From: Paraburkholderia tropica
Lineage (GTDB): Bacteria; Pseudomonadota; Gammaproteobacteria; Burkholderiales; Burkholderiaceae
DNA: 64,000 nt
NCBI RefSeq assembly: GCF_900109265.1
Contig: NZ_FNZM01000013.1
Span: forward strand, 124,001 to 188,000
Direction: 5' to 3'
A model generated the notes under the pieces. It did no database searches. It worked only from the letters and a program-made list of their open reading frames with translations, and was not told where the DNA came from. The position numbers and the translations under genes are program-made. The stretch's first letter is position 1; each line of letters begins with the position of its first letter. Positions 44,733 through 54,080 of this stretch are shown piece after piece.

Positions 44733-45938
44733 ATGAACGACATCGACAACTCACAAGAACGCGGCGGCAGCACCAAGCGCCGCTCGCGCTCCTTTGCATT
44801 GCCCTTGCTCGCCGCGCTCGCGCTCGCGTTGCTCGCAGCGGGCGTCGTGCCGCGCCTGCGTGCGAACCAGGCGCTCGCCGCGCAAACGTCCGCGCAAAAC
44901 ACGCTCACCGTTTCGGTCGTGCAACCGCAGCACGCGCCGGCAAGCGAAGACCTCGTGCTGCCAGGCGCGGCCACGCCTTATTCGGATGCTTCGATTTACG
45001 CACGCACGAGCGGCTATATCGCGCACTGGTACACCGACATCGGCACGCACGTGAAGGCGGGCCAGGTGCTCACCGATATCGCCGCGCCCGATCTCGACGC
45101 GCAATTGCGTGCGGCCCGCGCCGACGAAACCTCGGCGCAGGCCGCGTATGCCTATGCGAAAACCACCGCCGCGCGCTGGCAAACGATGCTGCAAAGCCAG
45201 TCGGTCGCGCAGCAGGACGCCGACGCCAAAACCAGCGACATGCAGACGAAACAGGCCGCGCTTGCCGCCGCGCAAGCAAACGTCGCGCGCCTGACGCAAC
45301 TCGTTTCGTATGAAAAAGTCACCGCGCCGTTCGACGGCGTGATTACGTCGCGCGACGTGGACGTGGGCGCGCTCGTCACCGCGGGCGGCACGCCGGGCAC
45401 GCCCAACGCCGCCAACGAGTTGTTCCATCTGTCGCAAACGCAGACGCTGCGTGTTTTCGTGGACGTGCCGCAGGACGACGCGGCGAGCATCACGCCCGCG
45501 ACGCAGGCGTGGCTCACGACGCAGCAATATCCGGGGCGTCGTTTCAATGCGCGCGTGGCGCGCACGGCAGGCGCGCTCGATCCCACCAGCCGCACCTTGC
45601 GCGTGGAAATCGACGTCGATAATGCCGACGGCGCGCTGTTGCCGGGCGGCTATGTGCAGGCGCATCTCGCGCTCACGACGGCCACGCCCGCGCTGGAGAT
45701 TCCCGTGAGCGCACTGTTGTTCCGCCCCGATGGCGTGTCCGTCGCCATCGTCGATGCGAGCGGCAAGGTGCAGATCAAGCTCGTGCATCTGGGCCGCGAT
45801 TTCGGCACGCATGTGGAGATCACGTCGGGTCTCGCGGATAGCGATCGCGTGATCGACAATCCCGGCGACAGCATCACGAATGGGCAAGCGGTCAGCATCG
45901 CCACGACCACGCATGACGCGGGAGCGAAGCAATCATGA
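44733..45938 (+). CDS. RND efflux periplasmic adaptor (membrane fusion protein)
   Basis: A 401-residue HlyD/AcrA-type adaptor. One N-terminal membrane segment (LPLLAALALALLAAGVVP, about 23-40) anchors it. The lipoyl half-motifs are YARTSGYIAHWYTDIGTHV and VTAPFDGVITSRDVDVG, separated by a helical hairpin rich in Ala/Gln. No lipobox is seen. The start at 44733 is preferred over a frame extension into the pump gene. It bridges the pump and the outer-membrane factor, whose gene overlaps its end by 4 nt (ATGA). Confidence 0.92.
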   Translation: MNDIDNSQERGGSTKRRSRSFALPLLAALALALLAAGVVPRLRANQALAAQTSAQNTLTVSVVQPQHAPASEDLVLPGAATPYSDASIYARTSGYIAHWYTDIGTHVKAGQVLTDIAAPDLDAQLRAARADETSAQAAYAYAKTTAARWQTMLQSQSVAQQDADAKTSDMQTKQAALAAAQANVARLTQLVSYEKVTAPFDGVITSRDVDVGALVTAGGTPGTPNAANELFHLSQTQTLRVFVDVPQDDAASITPATQAWLTTQQYPGRRFNARVARTAGALDPTSRTLRVEIDVDNADGALLPGGYVQAHLALTTATPALEIPVSALLFRPDGVSVAIVDASGKVQIKLVHLGRDFGTHVEITSGLADSDRVIDNPGDSITNGQAVSIATTTHDAGAKQS

Positions 45939-47374
45939 GCATTTGCACGCTGCCCAAACGCGCGCTCGCTGCGACGGTGATCGCCACGCTTGCCGCGTGC
46001 TCGACAGTCGCGCCGTATCAGGCGCCCAAGGTCGAAATTCCCACGCATTTCGCGGGCGCGTCCGACGCTTCGGCGCAGCAGTCCGCGTGGCAAGTCGCCA
46101 CGCCCGCCGATGCCACGCCGCGCGGCGCGTGGTGGACCGTCTTCAACGATTCGGAATTGAATACGCTTGAAGCGCGCATCGACGTGTCGAATCAAAGTGT
46201 GCGCAAGGCGCTCGCCAATCTGAATCAGGCACGCGCGCTAACCGATTATCAACGCGCGGGGTTTCTGCCGACCATTACCGCGGGCGTCGCGCAGGACCGC
46301 TATCGCACGTCGGCGAATAAAGAAGGTTCATCGCTTGCGGGCAAGACGATTCCCGATTACGCCGTGGGCGTTTCCGCGACGTGGGAGCCCGACGTATTCG
46401 GCCGCATTCGCGACGAGGTCACTAACGCCAGCGCGAATGCACAGGCGAGCGCCGCCGATCTTGAATCCGTACGGCTGGCGATGAGCGCGCAACTCGCCGT
46501 CGACTATTTCGATTTGCGTACGCTCGACGCGCAAAAGCAATTGCTCGATGCGAGCGTACAGGCTTATGCCGACGCGCTGCGTATCGTGCAGAACCAGCAG
46601 CGCAATGGTGCGATCGACGCTTCGGCAGTAGCGCAGGCGCAAACGCAGCTCGACAGCACGCGCACGCAGGCCCGCGATATCGACGTCAATCGGACGCAAC
46701 TCGAACACGCGATCGCCACGTTGATTGGCGAGCCGGCGTCGATATTTTCGCTGCCTGCCGCACACACGTCATTCACGTTGCCGACAATTCCGCCGGGGCT
46801 GCCTGCGCAATTGATCGAGCGACGTCCCGATATCGCTGCCGCCGAACGTCGCGTTGCAGCCGCCAATGCGCAGATCGGCGCGGCGCACGCGGCGTTCTTT
46901 CCGAACCTCGTGCTGAGCGCGACGGCGGGACTCGAAAGCTCGTTCTTCGCGCCCTGGCTCAGCGCGCCGAGCCTGTTCTGGTCGATCGGCCCGCAACTCG
47001 TCGGCACGTTGTTCGACGGCGGCAAGCGTACGGCCACCTTGCACGGCGCGACCGCGCAATACGACGGCACGGTGGCCGATTATCGGCAAACGGTGCTCGT
47101 GGCGTTCGAACAGGTGGAGAACAATCTTTCCGCACTGCAGACACTCGCCGACGAATCGGTTACGCAGCAGCGCGCCGCCCAAGCCGCGCAGCAGGCGCTG
47201 CAACTCACGACGAATCGCTTCAATGCGGGCGCGGTCAGTTATCTCGACGTGGTCACTTCGCAGACCATTGCGCTCACGAACGAGCGCGATGCCGTAGTGA
47301 TCGAAGGACGAAGAATGGATGCCAGCGTGCGATTGATTCAGGCGCTAGGCGGCACGTGGAGCGACATGCATTGA
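45935..47374 (+). CDS. outer-membrane efflux lipoprotein (NodT/OMF family)
   Basis: A 479-residue TolC-like channel of the NodT group. The signal peptide carries the lipobox LAAC at about residue 22, so the mature protein is lipid-anchored. Two homologous OEP repeats are visible; conserved text includes GWWTVF-like ARGAWWTVFNDSELN, ATWEPDVFGRIRDEV, LIERRPDIAAAERRVAAANAQIGAA and NRFNAGAVSYLDVV. It is the last gene of the efflux operon and ends 16 nt before the convergent histidine-kinase gene. Confidence 0.93.
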   Translation: MSICTLPKRALAATVIATLAACSTVAPYQAPKVEIPTHFAGASDASAQQSAWQVATPADATPRGAWWTVFNDSELNTLEARIDVSNQSVRKALANLNQARALTDYQRAGFLPTITAGVAQDRYRTSANKEGSSLAGKTIPDYAVGVSATWEPDVFGRIRDEVTNASANAQASAADLESVRLAMSAQLAVDYFDLRTLDAQKQLLDASVQAYADALRIVQNQQRNGAIDASAVAQAQTQLDSTRTQARDIDVNRTQLEHAIATLIGEPASIFSLPAAHTSFTLPTIPPGLPAQLIERRPDIAAAERRVAAANAQIGAAHAAFFPNLVLSATAGLESSFFAPWLSAPSLFWSIGPQLVGTLFDGGKRTATLHGATAQYDGTVADYRQTVLVAFEQVENNLSALQTLADESVTQQRAAQAAQQALQLTTNRFNAGAVSYLDVVTSQTIALTNERDAVVIEGRRMDASVRLIQALGGTWSDMH

Positions 47375-47390
47375 AACGCGCGGACGCATT

Positions 47391-48865
47391 TCACGCCGCA
47401 TCGTCCACAAAGCGGAGAATGAAACGGGTGCTGCGTGCGTCGCTTTCCGCGCGCACGCTGCCGCCGTGCAGTTCCATCACGGTGCGCACAATCGCGAGCC
47501 CGAGACCCGCCGATGCGCCCGAGCCCATCGCATCGGGCGCGCTGGTGCGCGACGGATCGGCGCGATAGAAACGCTCGAAAATACGTTCGAGATGTTCGGG
47601 GGCAATTGGCGTGCCGGGATTGTCGACGACGACATCGAGCGCATGCGCAGACGGCGTCGCTGTCAACACGATCGTGCCGCCCGCCGGCGTATAGCGCAGC
47701 GCATTCGCAATCAGATTGTTCAGCGCACGACGAAACAATTCGACGTCGACATTCACGGTGCCGCCGCCATCGACGCGAATCGCCAGCCCCGCCTCTTCCG
47801 CAAGCCCTTCGAAATAGCCTGCGATGCGTTCGAGTTCGTCGTGCACGTTCACGGCGCGACGACGCGTTTCAAAGCGAGGATGCTCCGCGCGCGCCAGAAA
47901 AATGACGTTCTCGATCATGCGCGACAGTCGCTCGCATTCCTCGAGATTCGACGCGAGCACCGTTTGATACTCCTCTTCGGGACGCGGACGCGCGAGCGCG
48001 ATTTCCGTCGCGCCGCGAATATTGCTCAACGGCGTACGCATGTCGTGCGCGAGATCGGCGGTGAATTGCGAAAGCCGCTGAAAACCCGCGTGCAAACGTT
48101 CGAGCATCGCGTTCAGCGAGGCCACCAGCGTCGCCAGTTCGCCCGGCACGTGCTTCACGCGAATAGGTTGATCGAGCCGATACGCGGTGACTTCGCGCGC
48201 CTGCTCGGCAATCTGGCGCAAGGGCCGCAGCGCGAGACGAATCCACGCGTAACTGCCGAGCAGCACGACGAGCGTGCCCACGCTACCCGCGAACGCGAGC
48301 GTGTCGCGATACGAATCGAGCAGGCTCAACGGCCCGCGCATGTCGCGCGCGATGGCCACGCGCACGGTCGCGCCATCGCGCAGCGTCACGTCGAAGGCGA
48401 TGCTGCGCACGGGTACGCCATGCGCGCTGCGCCATTCGCGAATCGCGCTATCGGTAATGCGCGCGTCGGGCGCGAGCACGAGCGCGCCCGCATGTGCGGG
48501 CGAGAGATCGACGTCGGCCGACGCGATGGCGTTGGAGAGCGGCGTGGGCGGTTCGTCGAACGTTTCTCCCTCGTCGTGCGCGGCGAGTTGGCGGCCCTGC
48601 GCATCGACAATCTGCAGAGCGAGCGCGGGATTGCCGAGCACGGCGCTCGAAAGGCGCTGCGCGTGCGCGAGCGCATCCTGCGGGGAGCCGAGTTCGGTGG
48701 CGAGACGGCGCACATGGCGCGCGGCGAGCACGACGTCCTGATCGTCGTGCTTGCGCACCTGCTGCGCGAGCGCGAGATACAGATACCAGCCCACGCAGAC
48801 GAACACCGCGAGCGTCGTGGCGCTGAACGCCACTGCGAGCGTGACCGCGAGCGAGCGGCGCGGCA

Positions 48866-48866
<1 letters not shown>
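47391..48866 (-). CDS. sensor histidine kinase (CusS/CopS-like)
   Basis: A 491-residue membrane kinase. TM1 is at about 8-33 and TM2 at about 190-212, enclosing a periplasmic sensor of about 150 residues. A HAMP domain follows, then His274 in the H-box DLAHDMRTPLSNIRG, the N-box NNLIANALRYTP and the G-boxes SAGLGLAIV. It overlaps the response-regulator gene by one base, so they are co-translated. No metal-binding His/Met cluster stands out in the sensor. The likely target is the convergent RND operon. Confidence 0.93.
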
Positions 48867-49543
<677 letters not shown>

Positions 49544-49617
49544 GTGTTTTCTCCGGCTGTATCCCGCCTCCCTGATGGCGCGATTCTACCGGGTTCGCGC
49601 ACGCGTAGCGGTCAAGC

Positions 49618-49642
49618 GGATAACCGCCCCATTACATTTTCG
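49618..49642 (-). promoter_or_regulatory. response-regulator box upstream of its own operon
   Basis: Read on the minus strand the site begins CGAAAATGTAAT and continues GGGGCGGTTATCC. It shares about 16 positions with the box at 41277-41300. It lies 75-99 nt before the response-regulator start, a distance comparable with that of the RND box from its own gene. Confidence 0.6.
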
Positions 49643-49706
49643 ACATCTTCGCCACGGCCCGTGGCGAAAACGTCGAATGGCGGTGAATAGCAATGAATGG
49701 CGCGCT

Positions 49707-50009
49707 TCAATGGTGTTCGTAAATCGCTTTGACGGATTGCGGCGCGACGGCGCCGCCAGACTGCGAATAGCTCGCGGGCGTCATGCCGTATGCGCTGTCG
49801 TTCTGCGTATGCGTCCGGGCGTGGATTGCGGGGTCGGGGAAACGCGTATTGGACGGATGCAAGGTGCCGTCGTGTTCGGCCTGAACGATTTGCGCCTTGA
49901 CCTCGGCACGCGAGACCGGATCGTGCGACGGGAATGACGATTGCGCAAAAACCACACTCGGCAACATGGCGGCGGCAACGATCATCGAAACAAACAATTT
50001 GGCTTTCAT
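49707..50009 (-). CDS. DUF4148 small periplasmic protein
   Basis: A 100-residue protein with a clear signal peptide (VSMIVAAAMLPSVVFAQ) and the DUF4148 core VSRAEVKAQIVQAEHDGTL. It ends SVKAIYEHH. Such proteins are abundant in Burkholderiales and of unknown function. GAGGATG lies 6 nt upstream of the start at 50009. It is upstream of, but co-directional with, the two-component operon, separated by 160 nt. Confidence 0.88.
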   Translation of the reverse strand: MKAKLFVSMIVAAAMLPSVVFAQSSFPSHDPVSRAEVKAQIVQAEHDGTLHPSNTRFPDPAIHARTHTQNDSAYGMTPASYSQSGGAVAPQSVKAIYEHH

Positions 50010-50379
50010 GGATTCATCCTCGAATAAGTAAATCGGATTGACTACGGGTGAAGGCGAATCCATTTTGTGTCTCGCTGGCTTAAGCGAACATGAAACGGAA
50101 TGCAGATAACGAATTGGTAATCCGGGGGTTATGTGCGTGCAATGTCACGCCAATGTCGCTCATTCGATCGCGAGCGCGTAAACCCAACGCCCGATCGGGC
50201 TCGCGAAAAAACGCTGCAATCGCGGCCGGATCGCGCGAAATGTCACGATGTGAAATACCTTCAGATCGTAAGAAACGTATAATGCAGGTTGAGAGCCCGC
50301 CGATGCGGGCGTTCGGCGTGGCATGCACGAGCTTGCGCGCACCGTGTCGAACGCAGTCTTGATTCAGCAGAGGAAACCC
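50010..50379. other. divergent promoter region between DUF4148 and a secreted protein gene
   Basis: About 370 bases. A perfect TATAAT at 50278-50283 faces the rightward gene, with no strong -35 box. It is followed by the small hairpin GCCCGC-CGAT-GCGGGC at 50295-50310 in the leader. The leftward half shows only the ribosome-binding site of the DUF4148 gene. Confidence 0.5.
50278..50283 (+). promoter_or_regulatory. consensus -10 element
   Basis: TATAAT located about 97 nt before the ATG of the secreted protein gene. No recognisable TTGACA-like element lies 16-18 nt upstream, so activation by another factor is possible. Confidence 0.45.
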
Positions 50380-50706
50380 ATGAAGCGACTTTTCCTTGCC
50401 GCGTTGGCCGGCGTCTGGACGGCGAGCGCGTTCGCGCATACCTGCACCGAGGGTCCGCAAGTGCGGATCGAGGGCGACGCGCCGGGCGCGATCAGTTACG
50501 ACATCTATAGCCATCTCTACCCGCTCAGCGCGCAGAAGCTCGCGCGGCTCGCGAACGCGCAGCAGGTCACGATGATTCCGGACGGCACCATTGCGTGCAC
50601 CATCGCGGACGACGGCGTCGACGATCCGCGCGCGGTGCTCATCAACGGCCCGCACGGTCAGATGAGCTACTGGCTTTCGGAAGATTACGTCAAGCCGCTG
50701 AGCTGA
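50380..50706 (+). CDS. small secreted protein of unknown function
   Basis: A 108-residue protein that is not recognised. The signal peptide is LFLAALAGVWTASAFA, giving a mature start HTCTEGPQVRIEG. The mature part has two Cys (HTCTEG and IACTIADDG) that could form a disulfide, and a C-terminal YWLSEDYVKPLS. GAGGAAA precedes the ATG. The MarR gene follows on the same strand after 18 nt, so the two may be co-transcribed. Confidence 0.75.
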   Translation: MKRLFLAALAGVWTASAFAHTCTEGPQVRIEGDAPGAISYDIYSHLYPLSAQKLARLANAQQVTMIPDGTIACTIADDGVDDPRAVLINGPHGQMSYWLSEDYVKPLS

Positions 50707-50724
50707 CCGGTACGGCAACGCTTC

Positions 50725-51144
50725 ATGACATCGCCACGCCGCAAGGCCACGGAGCCGATATCGCGCGCCGATCTGGAGGAGCTTTCCGAGTTCCGCTATC
50801 GTCTGCGCCGCTTTCTGCGCTATTCCGAAGAGATCGTGCACGCCGAAGGCGTGACGCCGCTGCAATACATGCTGATGCTGCACACCCGCGCCTTTCCAGA
50901 CCGCGACTGGGCCACCGTGGGCGAACTCGCCGAACGGCTGCAGGCGTCCTCGCATGGCACCGTGGCGCTGGTCACGCGTTGCGAAGCGGCCGGTCTGGTC
51001 GAACGCGTGCCGAGCGCGCACGACCGGCGGCAGGTTCAGGTACATCTCACGGCGGAAGGCGAGCGCTGTCTGATGAAGCTGGCCGCCCTGCACAAGTCGG
51101 AAGTCCAGGCATTCGGCTGGGCGTTCCGCGACGAGCAGGCCTGA
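50725..51144 (+). CDS. MarR-family regulator
   Basis: A 139-residue winged-helix protein. The DNA-binding core is TVGELAERLQASSHGTVALV and TRCEAAGLVERVPSAHDRRQ, the wing ending in the conserved DRR. The dimer helices are shorter than average. It is 18 nt after the secreted protein gene and 300 nt before the CLC gene. Its targets and ligand are unknown. Confidence 0.9.
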   Translation: MTSPRRKATEPISRADLEELSEFRYRLRRFLRYSEEIVHAEGVTPLQYMLMLHTRAFPDRDWATVGELAERLQASSHGTVALVTRCEAAGLVERVPSAHDRRQVQVHLTAEGERCLMKLAALHKSEVQAFGWAFRDEQA

Positions 51145-51158
51145 TGTCCGCCGCGCCG

Positions 51159-51202
51159 TTTAAGCGTTCTTTTAAGTTTCCTTTAAGTATCCCGGCTTAA
51201 AT
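51159..51202 (+). promoter_or_regulatory. triple TTTAAG repeat with -10 element upstream of the CLC leader
   Basis: TTTAAG occurs at 51159, 51171 and 51182, with starts 12 and 11 nt apart, that is, once per helical turn. A TTAAAT at 51197-51202 could serve as -10 box. Direct repeats of this spacing are typical of OmpR/PmrA/QseB-type response regulators. Confidence 0.6.
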
Positions 51203-51268
51203 TGATCGATATGTCACATCGTGATCGTTCATCGCAGCGCACCGGTAATGGGTGCGCCGCCGGGTCGC

Positions 51269-51346
51269 GTGACATGGTGGTGTCCTCAGCTTGCCGGACT
51301 GTACGTCCAGTTGCCACCGGCGCCAACTGGTGGTGGCTTCCCCTGA
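51269..51346 (+). CDS. possible leader peptide upstream of the CLC gene
   Basis: A 25-codon frame starts GTG at 51269 with MTWWCPQLAG, contains QLPPAPTGGG and stops at TGA 51344-51346. Its stop codon touches the terminator stem. The ribosome-binding site is weak. A second frame over the same bases contains three consecutive Trp codons (NWWWLP) but has no nearby stop. Coding status is unproven. Confidence 0.3.
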   Translation: MTWWCPQLAGLYVQLPPAPTGGGFP

Positions 51347-51372
51347 CCCAGCGTGATCGCTGGGTTTTTTTT
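51346..51372 (+). terminator. intrinsic terminator in the CLC leader
   Basis: ACCCAGCG and CGCTGGGT form a perfect 8-bp stem with a TGAT loop, followed by a run of seven further T residues. It lies 72 nt before the CLC start, in the sense direction, so it would cut the transcript before the gene unless relieved. Confidence 0.9.
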
Positions 51373-51443
51373 CGATCATCGGAAACGACGCGCGCGACGG
51401 CGCTATCCACACAACAGCAATCAACAACAGGAGAGACGGCACC

Positions 51444-52754
51444 GTGCGCATTTTCGGGCTGATCGACCGGCGCGCGATGCAGCGCGCCAACCGGCTGTGG
51501 CTGCACTACGGCGTGTTCTGGCTGGGCGCGGTGGCCGTGGGCCTCGTCGCCGTGCTGTACGCCAAGCTCATCGACTTCGGCTACGCGCTCTTTCTGCGCT
51601 ACGCCGCCGAGCACTTCTGGTTGCCGCTGCTGATTGCGCCCGCGATGGGCGCGTTGACGGTCTGGATCACGCGGCGCTTTTTCGACGGCGCGGAAGGCAG
51701 CGGCATCCCGCAGGTGATCGCCATGCTGCATGGCCCCGACGCGCTCGGGCCCCGGCTGCTCACGTTGCGCATTCTCGTCGGCAAAATTTTCGTGTCGTTT
51801 CTCGCCATTCTCGGCGGCTTCACCATTGGCCGCGAAGGCCCGACCATTCACGTGGGCGCGGCGCTCATGTTCAGCCTGCGGCGTTTCTATCCGCAGCGTT
51901 TTCGCGCGATCAGCCACGGCGCGCTCGAACGCCGGCTCGCACTCGCGGGCGCAGCGGCGGGCTTGTCGGCGGCGTTCAATGCGCCGCTCGCGGGCGTGGT
52001 GTTCGCCATCGAAGAACTGATGCGCAGTTTCTCGGCACGCACCAGCGGCGTGCTGATCACGGCGATTATCTTCGCGGGTATCGTTTCGCTCGGCCTGCAA
52101 GGCAATTACGTGTATTTCGGCACCATCGACATCGGTTCGGGTTTGCCGAAGTGGCTCACGCTGGCCGTCATGCTGATCGGCATAATCGCGGGCGTTCTCG
52201 GCGGCTGCTTCTGCTGGCTGCTGCTCAACACGCGGCGCTGGATGCCCGCCCGGCTGCTCGACATGCGCGCGAAACAGCCGGTGCACTTCGGCGCGCTGTG
52301 CGGGCTGATCATCGCGGTTGTCGGCGTGATCTCGCACGGTCACGCGTTCGGCAGCGGCTATGCCGAAGCGCGCAGCATGCTGGAAGGCAACGCGCACGTA
52401 AGCGCGGCGTATCCGCTGTTCAAGATCGTATCGATGGTGGGCTCGTATCTGCCCGGCGCGCCGGGCGGCCTGTTCGCGCCGTCGCTCGCGATTGGCGCGG
52501 GCATCGGCAATACGCTGCATATGGTGTTTTCGCAGATGCAACTGTCGATGCTGATTGCGCTCGGCATGGTCGGTTATCTCGCGGCGGTCACGCAAAGTCC
52601 GATCACGGCGTTCGTGATCGTCATCGAAATGATTAACGGGCATGCGCTCGTGCTGTCGCTCATGGCGACAGCACTGATCGCGAGCCGCGTCTCGCGTTTT
52701 TTCGCGCCGCCGCTTTACGAAGCGCTTTCGGAACGTTATCTACGCGAGCCCTGA
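51444..52754 (+). CDS. CLC-type H+/Cl- antiporter
   Basis: A 436-residue CLC protein. Selectivity-filter motifs are GSGIPQ (85-90), GREGPT (gating Glu131) and GLFAP in the C-terminal half. The internal proton-transfer Glu pair is at 190-191 (FAIEELM), which marks exchangers rather than channels. No CBS domains are attached. The GREGP motif argues against the fluoride-specific CLC-F subgroup. It starts at GTG 51444 after AGGAG. The leader holds a terminator and phased repeats, so expression is probably conditional. Confidence 0.93.
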   Translation: MRIFGLIDRRAMQRANRLWLHYGVFWLGAVAVGLVAVLYAKLIDFGYALFLRYAAEHFWLPLLIAPAMGALTVWITRRFFDGAEGSGIPQVIAMLHGPDALGPRLLTLRILVGKIFVSFLAILGGFTIGREGPTIHVGAALMFSLRRFYPQRFRAISHGALERRLALAGAAAGLSAAFNAPLAGVVFAIEELMRSFSARTSGVLITAIIFAGIVSLGLQGNYVYFGTIDIGSGLPKWLTLAVMLIGIIAGVLGGCFCWLLLNTRRWMPARLLDMRAKQPVHFGALCGLIIAVVGVISHGHAFGSGYAEARSMLEGNAHVSAAYPLFKIVSMVGSYLPGAPGGLFAPSLAIGAGIGNTLHMVFSQMQLSMLIALGMVGYLAAVTQSPITAFVIVIEMINGHALVLSLMATALIASRVSRFFAPPLYEALSERYLREP

Positions 52755-52797
52755 CACAGGCGCTCGCGCACAATCGCACGCTATTTACGGGGTTGAA

Positions 52798-53469
52798 ATG
52801 AGGCTCGCGGACAATCTGGAACGGCGCCTGCTGGGTACGGCGCGCGTGTTGTGCATCGTGGCGCTCGTCGGCGCGGTGCTGGCGATGATGGCGGTGATCG
52901 CCGCCCTATCCGCCTCCGGCAACGCGAACATGAGCGCCGATCCGCCCGTGAGCGCGAGCGCGGTGCTCGCCTCGATTCCGGGCACGGAGGCGGCCAACGA
53001 CGCCATTTCGAACAACAACGTCAACAGCGCGAACGACGACGAGGCCACGCTCGAGCTTCCCGCCGCCGCCGGGCTGGCGTTGCCCGCGCCGTTGCGCGCC
53101 GTGCTCGATCAGCACAATGCAAGTCAGCCGATGCTCGACGCGTGGCTCGACAACGTGCCGCTCGCCGACCGCCAGCAATTCGTCGATGAACTCGGCCAGG
53201 TCATCGCGCACGCGACACACCATGCGTCGGCCTGGGAATGGGACGATCGCGACCGCTACGTGGCGACGGCGATGAATCAATACGCGCGCTTCAAGATCGA
53301 GCGCATCGCCTCGGCGCAATCGCTGATCGAGGCGGCCCAGGCACGCAGCGCGCAATTCCGCTCGTCGCTGGGCACGCTGCTCGCGTTGGCGGGCTTCCTC
53401 ACCGTGCTCCTGCTGCTGCTCGCCATCGAGCGCAATACGCGCGCGTTGCGCACGCCGCAAAACGGCTGA
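52798..53469 (+). CDS. membrane-anchored protein of unknown function
   Basis: A 223-residue protein without recognisable family. Hydrophobic segments at about 16-38 (ARVLCIVALVGAVLAMMAVIA in part) and 190-210 (LALAGFLTVLLLLLAIE) flank a soluble domain. That domain contains PLRAVLDQHNASQPMLDAWL, a helix HHASAWEWDDRDRYVATAMNQY and ASAQSLIEAAQARSAQF. It starts 43 nt after the CLC gene on the same strand and could share its transcript. Confidence 0.7.
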   Translation: MRLADNLERRLLGTARVLCIVALVGAVLAMMAVIAALSASGNANMSADPPVSASAVLASIPGTEAANDAISNNNVNSANDDEATLELPAAAGLALPAPLRAVLDQHNASQPMLDAWLDNVPLADRQQFVDELGQVIAHATHHASAWEWDDRDRYVATAMNQYARFKIERIASAQSLIEAAQARSAQFRSSLGTLLALAGFLTVLLLLLAIERNTRALRTPQNG

Positions 53470-53593
53470 ACGCGGCGTCATCGGCGGGTCACGCGAGATC
53501 GGCACGAAGCGTGTATCCTGCACGCTGCGCCGCTGCAAGGCCACGGCGCAAGTCATGCGTGTCCGTACTCCAACCTCGATCTGGAGCATGCCG

Positions 53594-54043
53594 ATGCATC
53601 GCGTATACAACTGGACGGCGGCCGTTGCGCTCGCCGCCGCGCTGAGCGCTTTCGCGCCCTTCGCCGCCGCTCAATCCACGAACACGGCGGAAAACACCAA
53701 CGCCGTACCGCCGGGCATGCCCGTCACGCCCGCCGGCGACGGCACGTTCCTGCTGACCGTCGTCCTCAAACACGACGAATCCAAACCGCTGCCGAAGATC
53801 AATCAGCAACTCGCCGAACAAGGCTTTTACAAGGCCTTTCCGCCGCCGGGCATCGAAGTGGTGTCGTGGTACGTGATGATGGGGCTGGGCCAGGTCGTCA
53901 CGTTGCGCGTGCCTGCCGCGCGGCTGCGCGAAGTGAATCGCGCCATCGAAGAAACCGCCTGGGGCGGCTATCGCACCGAGTTCTATCCGACCTACGATTA
54001 CAAGGCGCTCGCCGAACAGGCCCGCGCGCGCAACGGCCATTAA
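53594..54043 (+). CDS. periplasmic protein of unknown function
   Basis: A 149-residue protein with a signal peptide ending AAALSAFAPFAAAQS. The mature domain, FLLTVVLKHDESKPLPKINQ and SWYVMMGLGQVVTLRVPA, resembles a small alpha/beta ferredoxin-like fold, but I do not recognise the family. GGAG about 7 nt upstream supports ATG 53594 over ATG 53588 and 53555. The D-cysteine desulfhydrase-like gene follows 37 nt later. Confidence 0.7.
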   Translation: MHRVYNWTAAVALAAALSAFAPFAAAQSTNTAENTNAVPPGMPVTPAGDGTFLLTVVLKHDESKPLPKINQQLAEQGFYKAFPPPGIEVVSWYVMMGLGQVVTLRVPAARLREVNRAIEETAWGGYRTEFYPTYDYKALAEQARARNGH

Positions 54044-54080
54044 CGTCGGCTCATCGACACGCAACGTCCCTCGCCCTTCC

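Noticed and set aside
51183..51372. Fluoride (crcB) riboswitch upstream of the CLC gene
   Set aside because: The text GGTAATGGGTGCGCC is only faintly like the crcB start, the later conserved CTGATG block is missing, and the protein has GREGP rather than CLC-F features.
51211..51462. Trp attenuator peptide (three consecutive TGG codons before a terminator)
   Set aside because: The frame with NWWW has no stop near the terminator and runs into the CLC start region; nothing downstream is tryptophan-related. The other frame, ending at the stem, was kept as a low-confidence leader.
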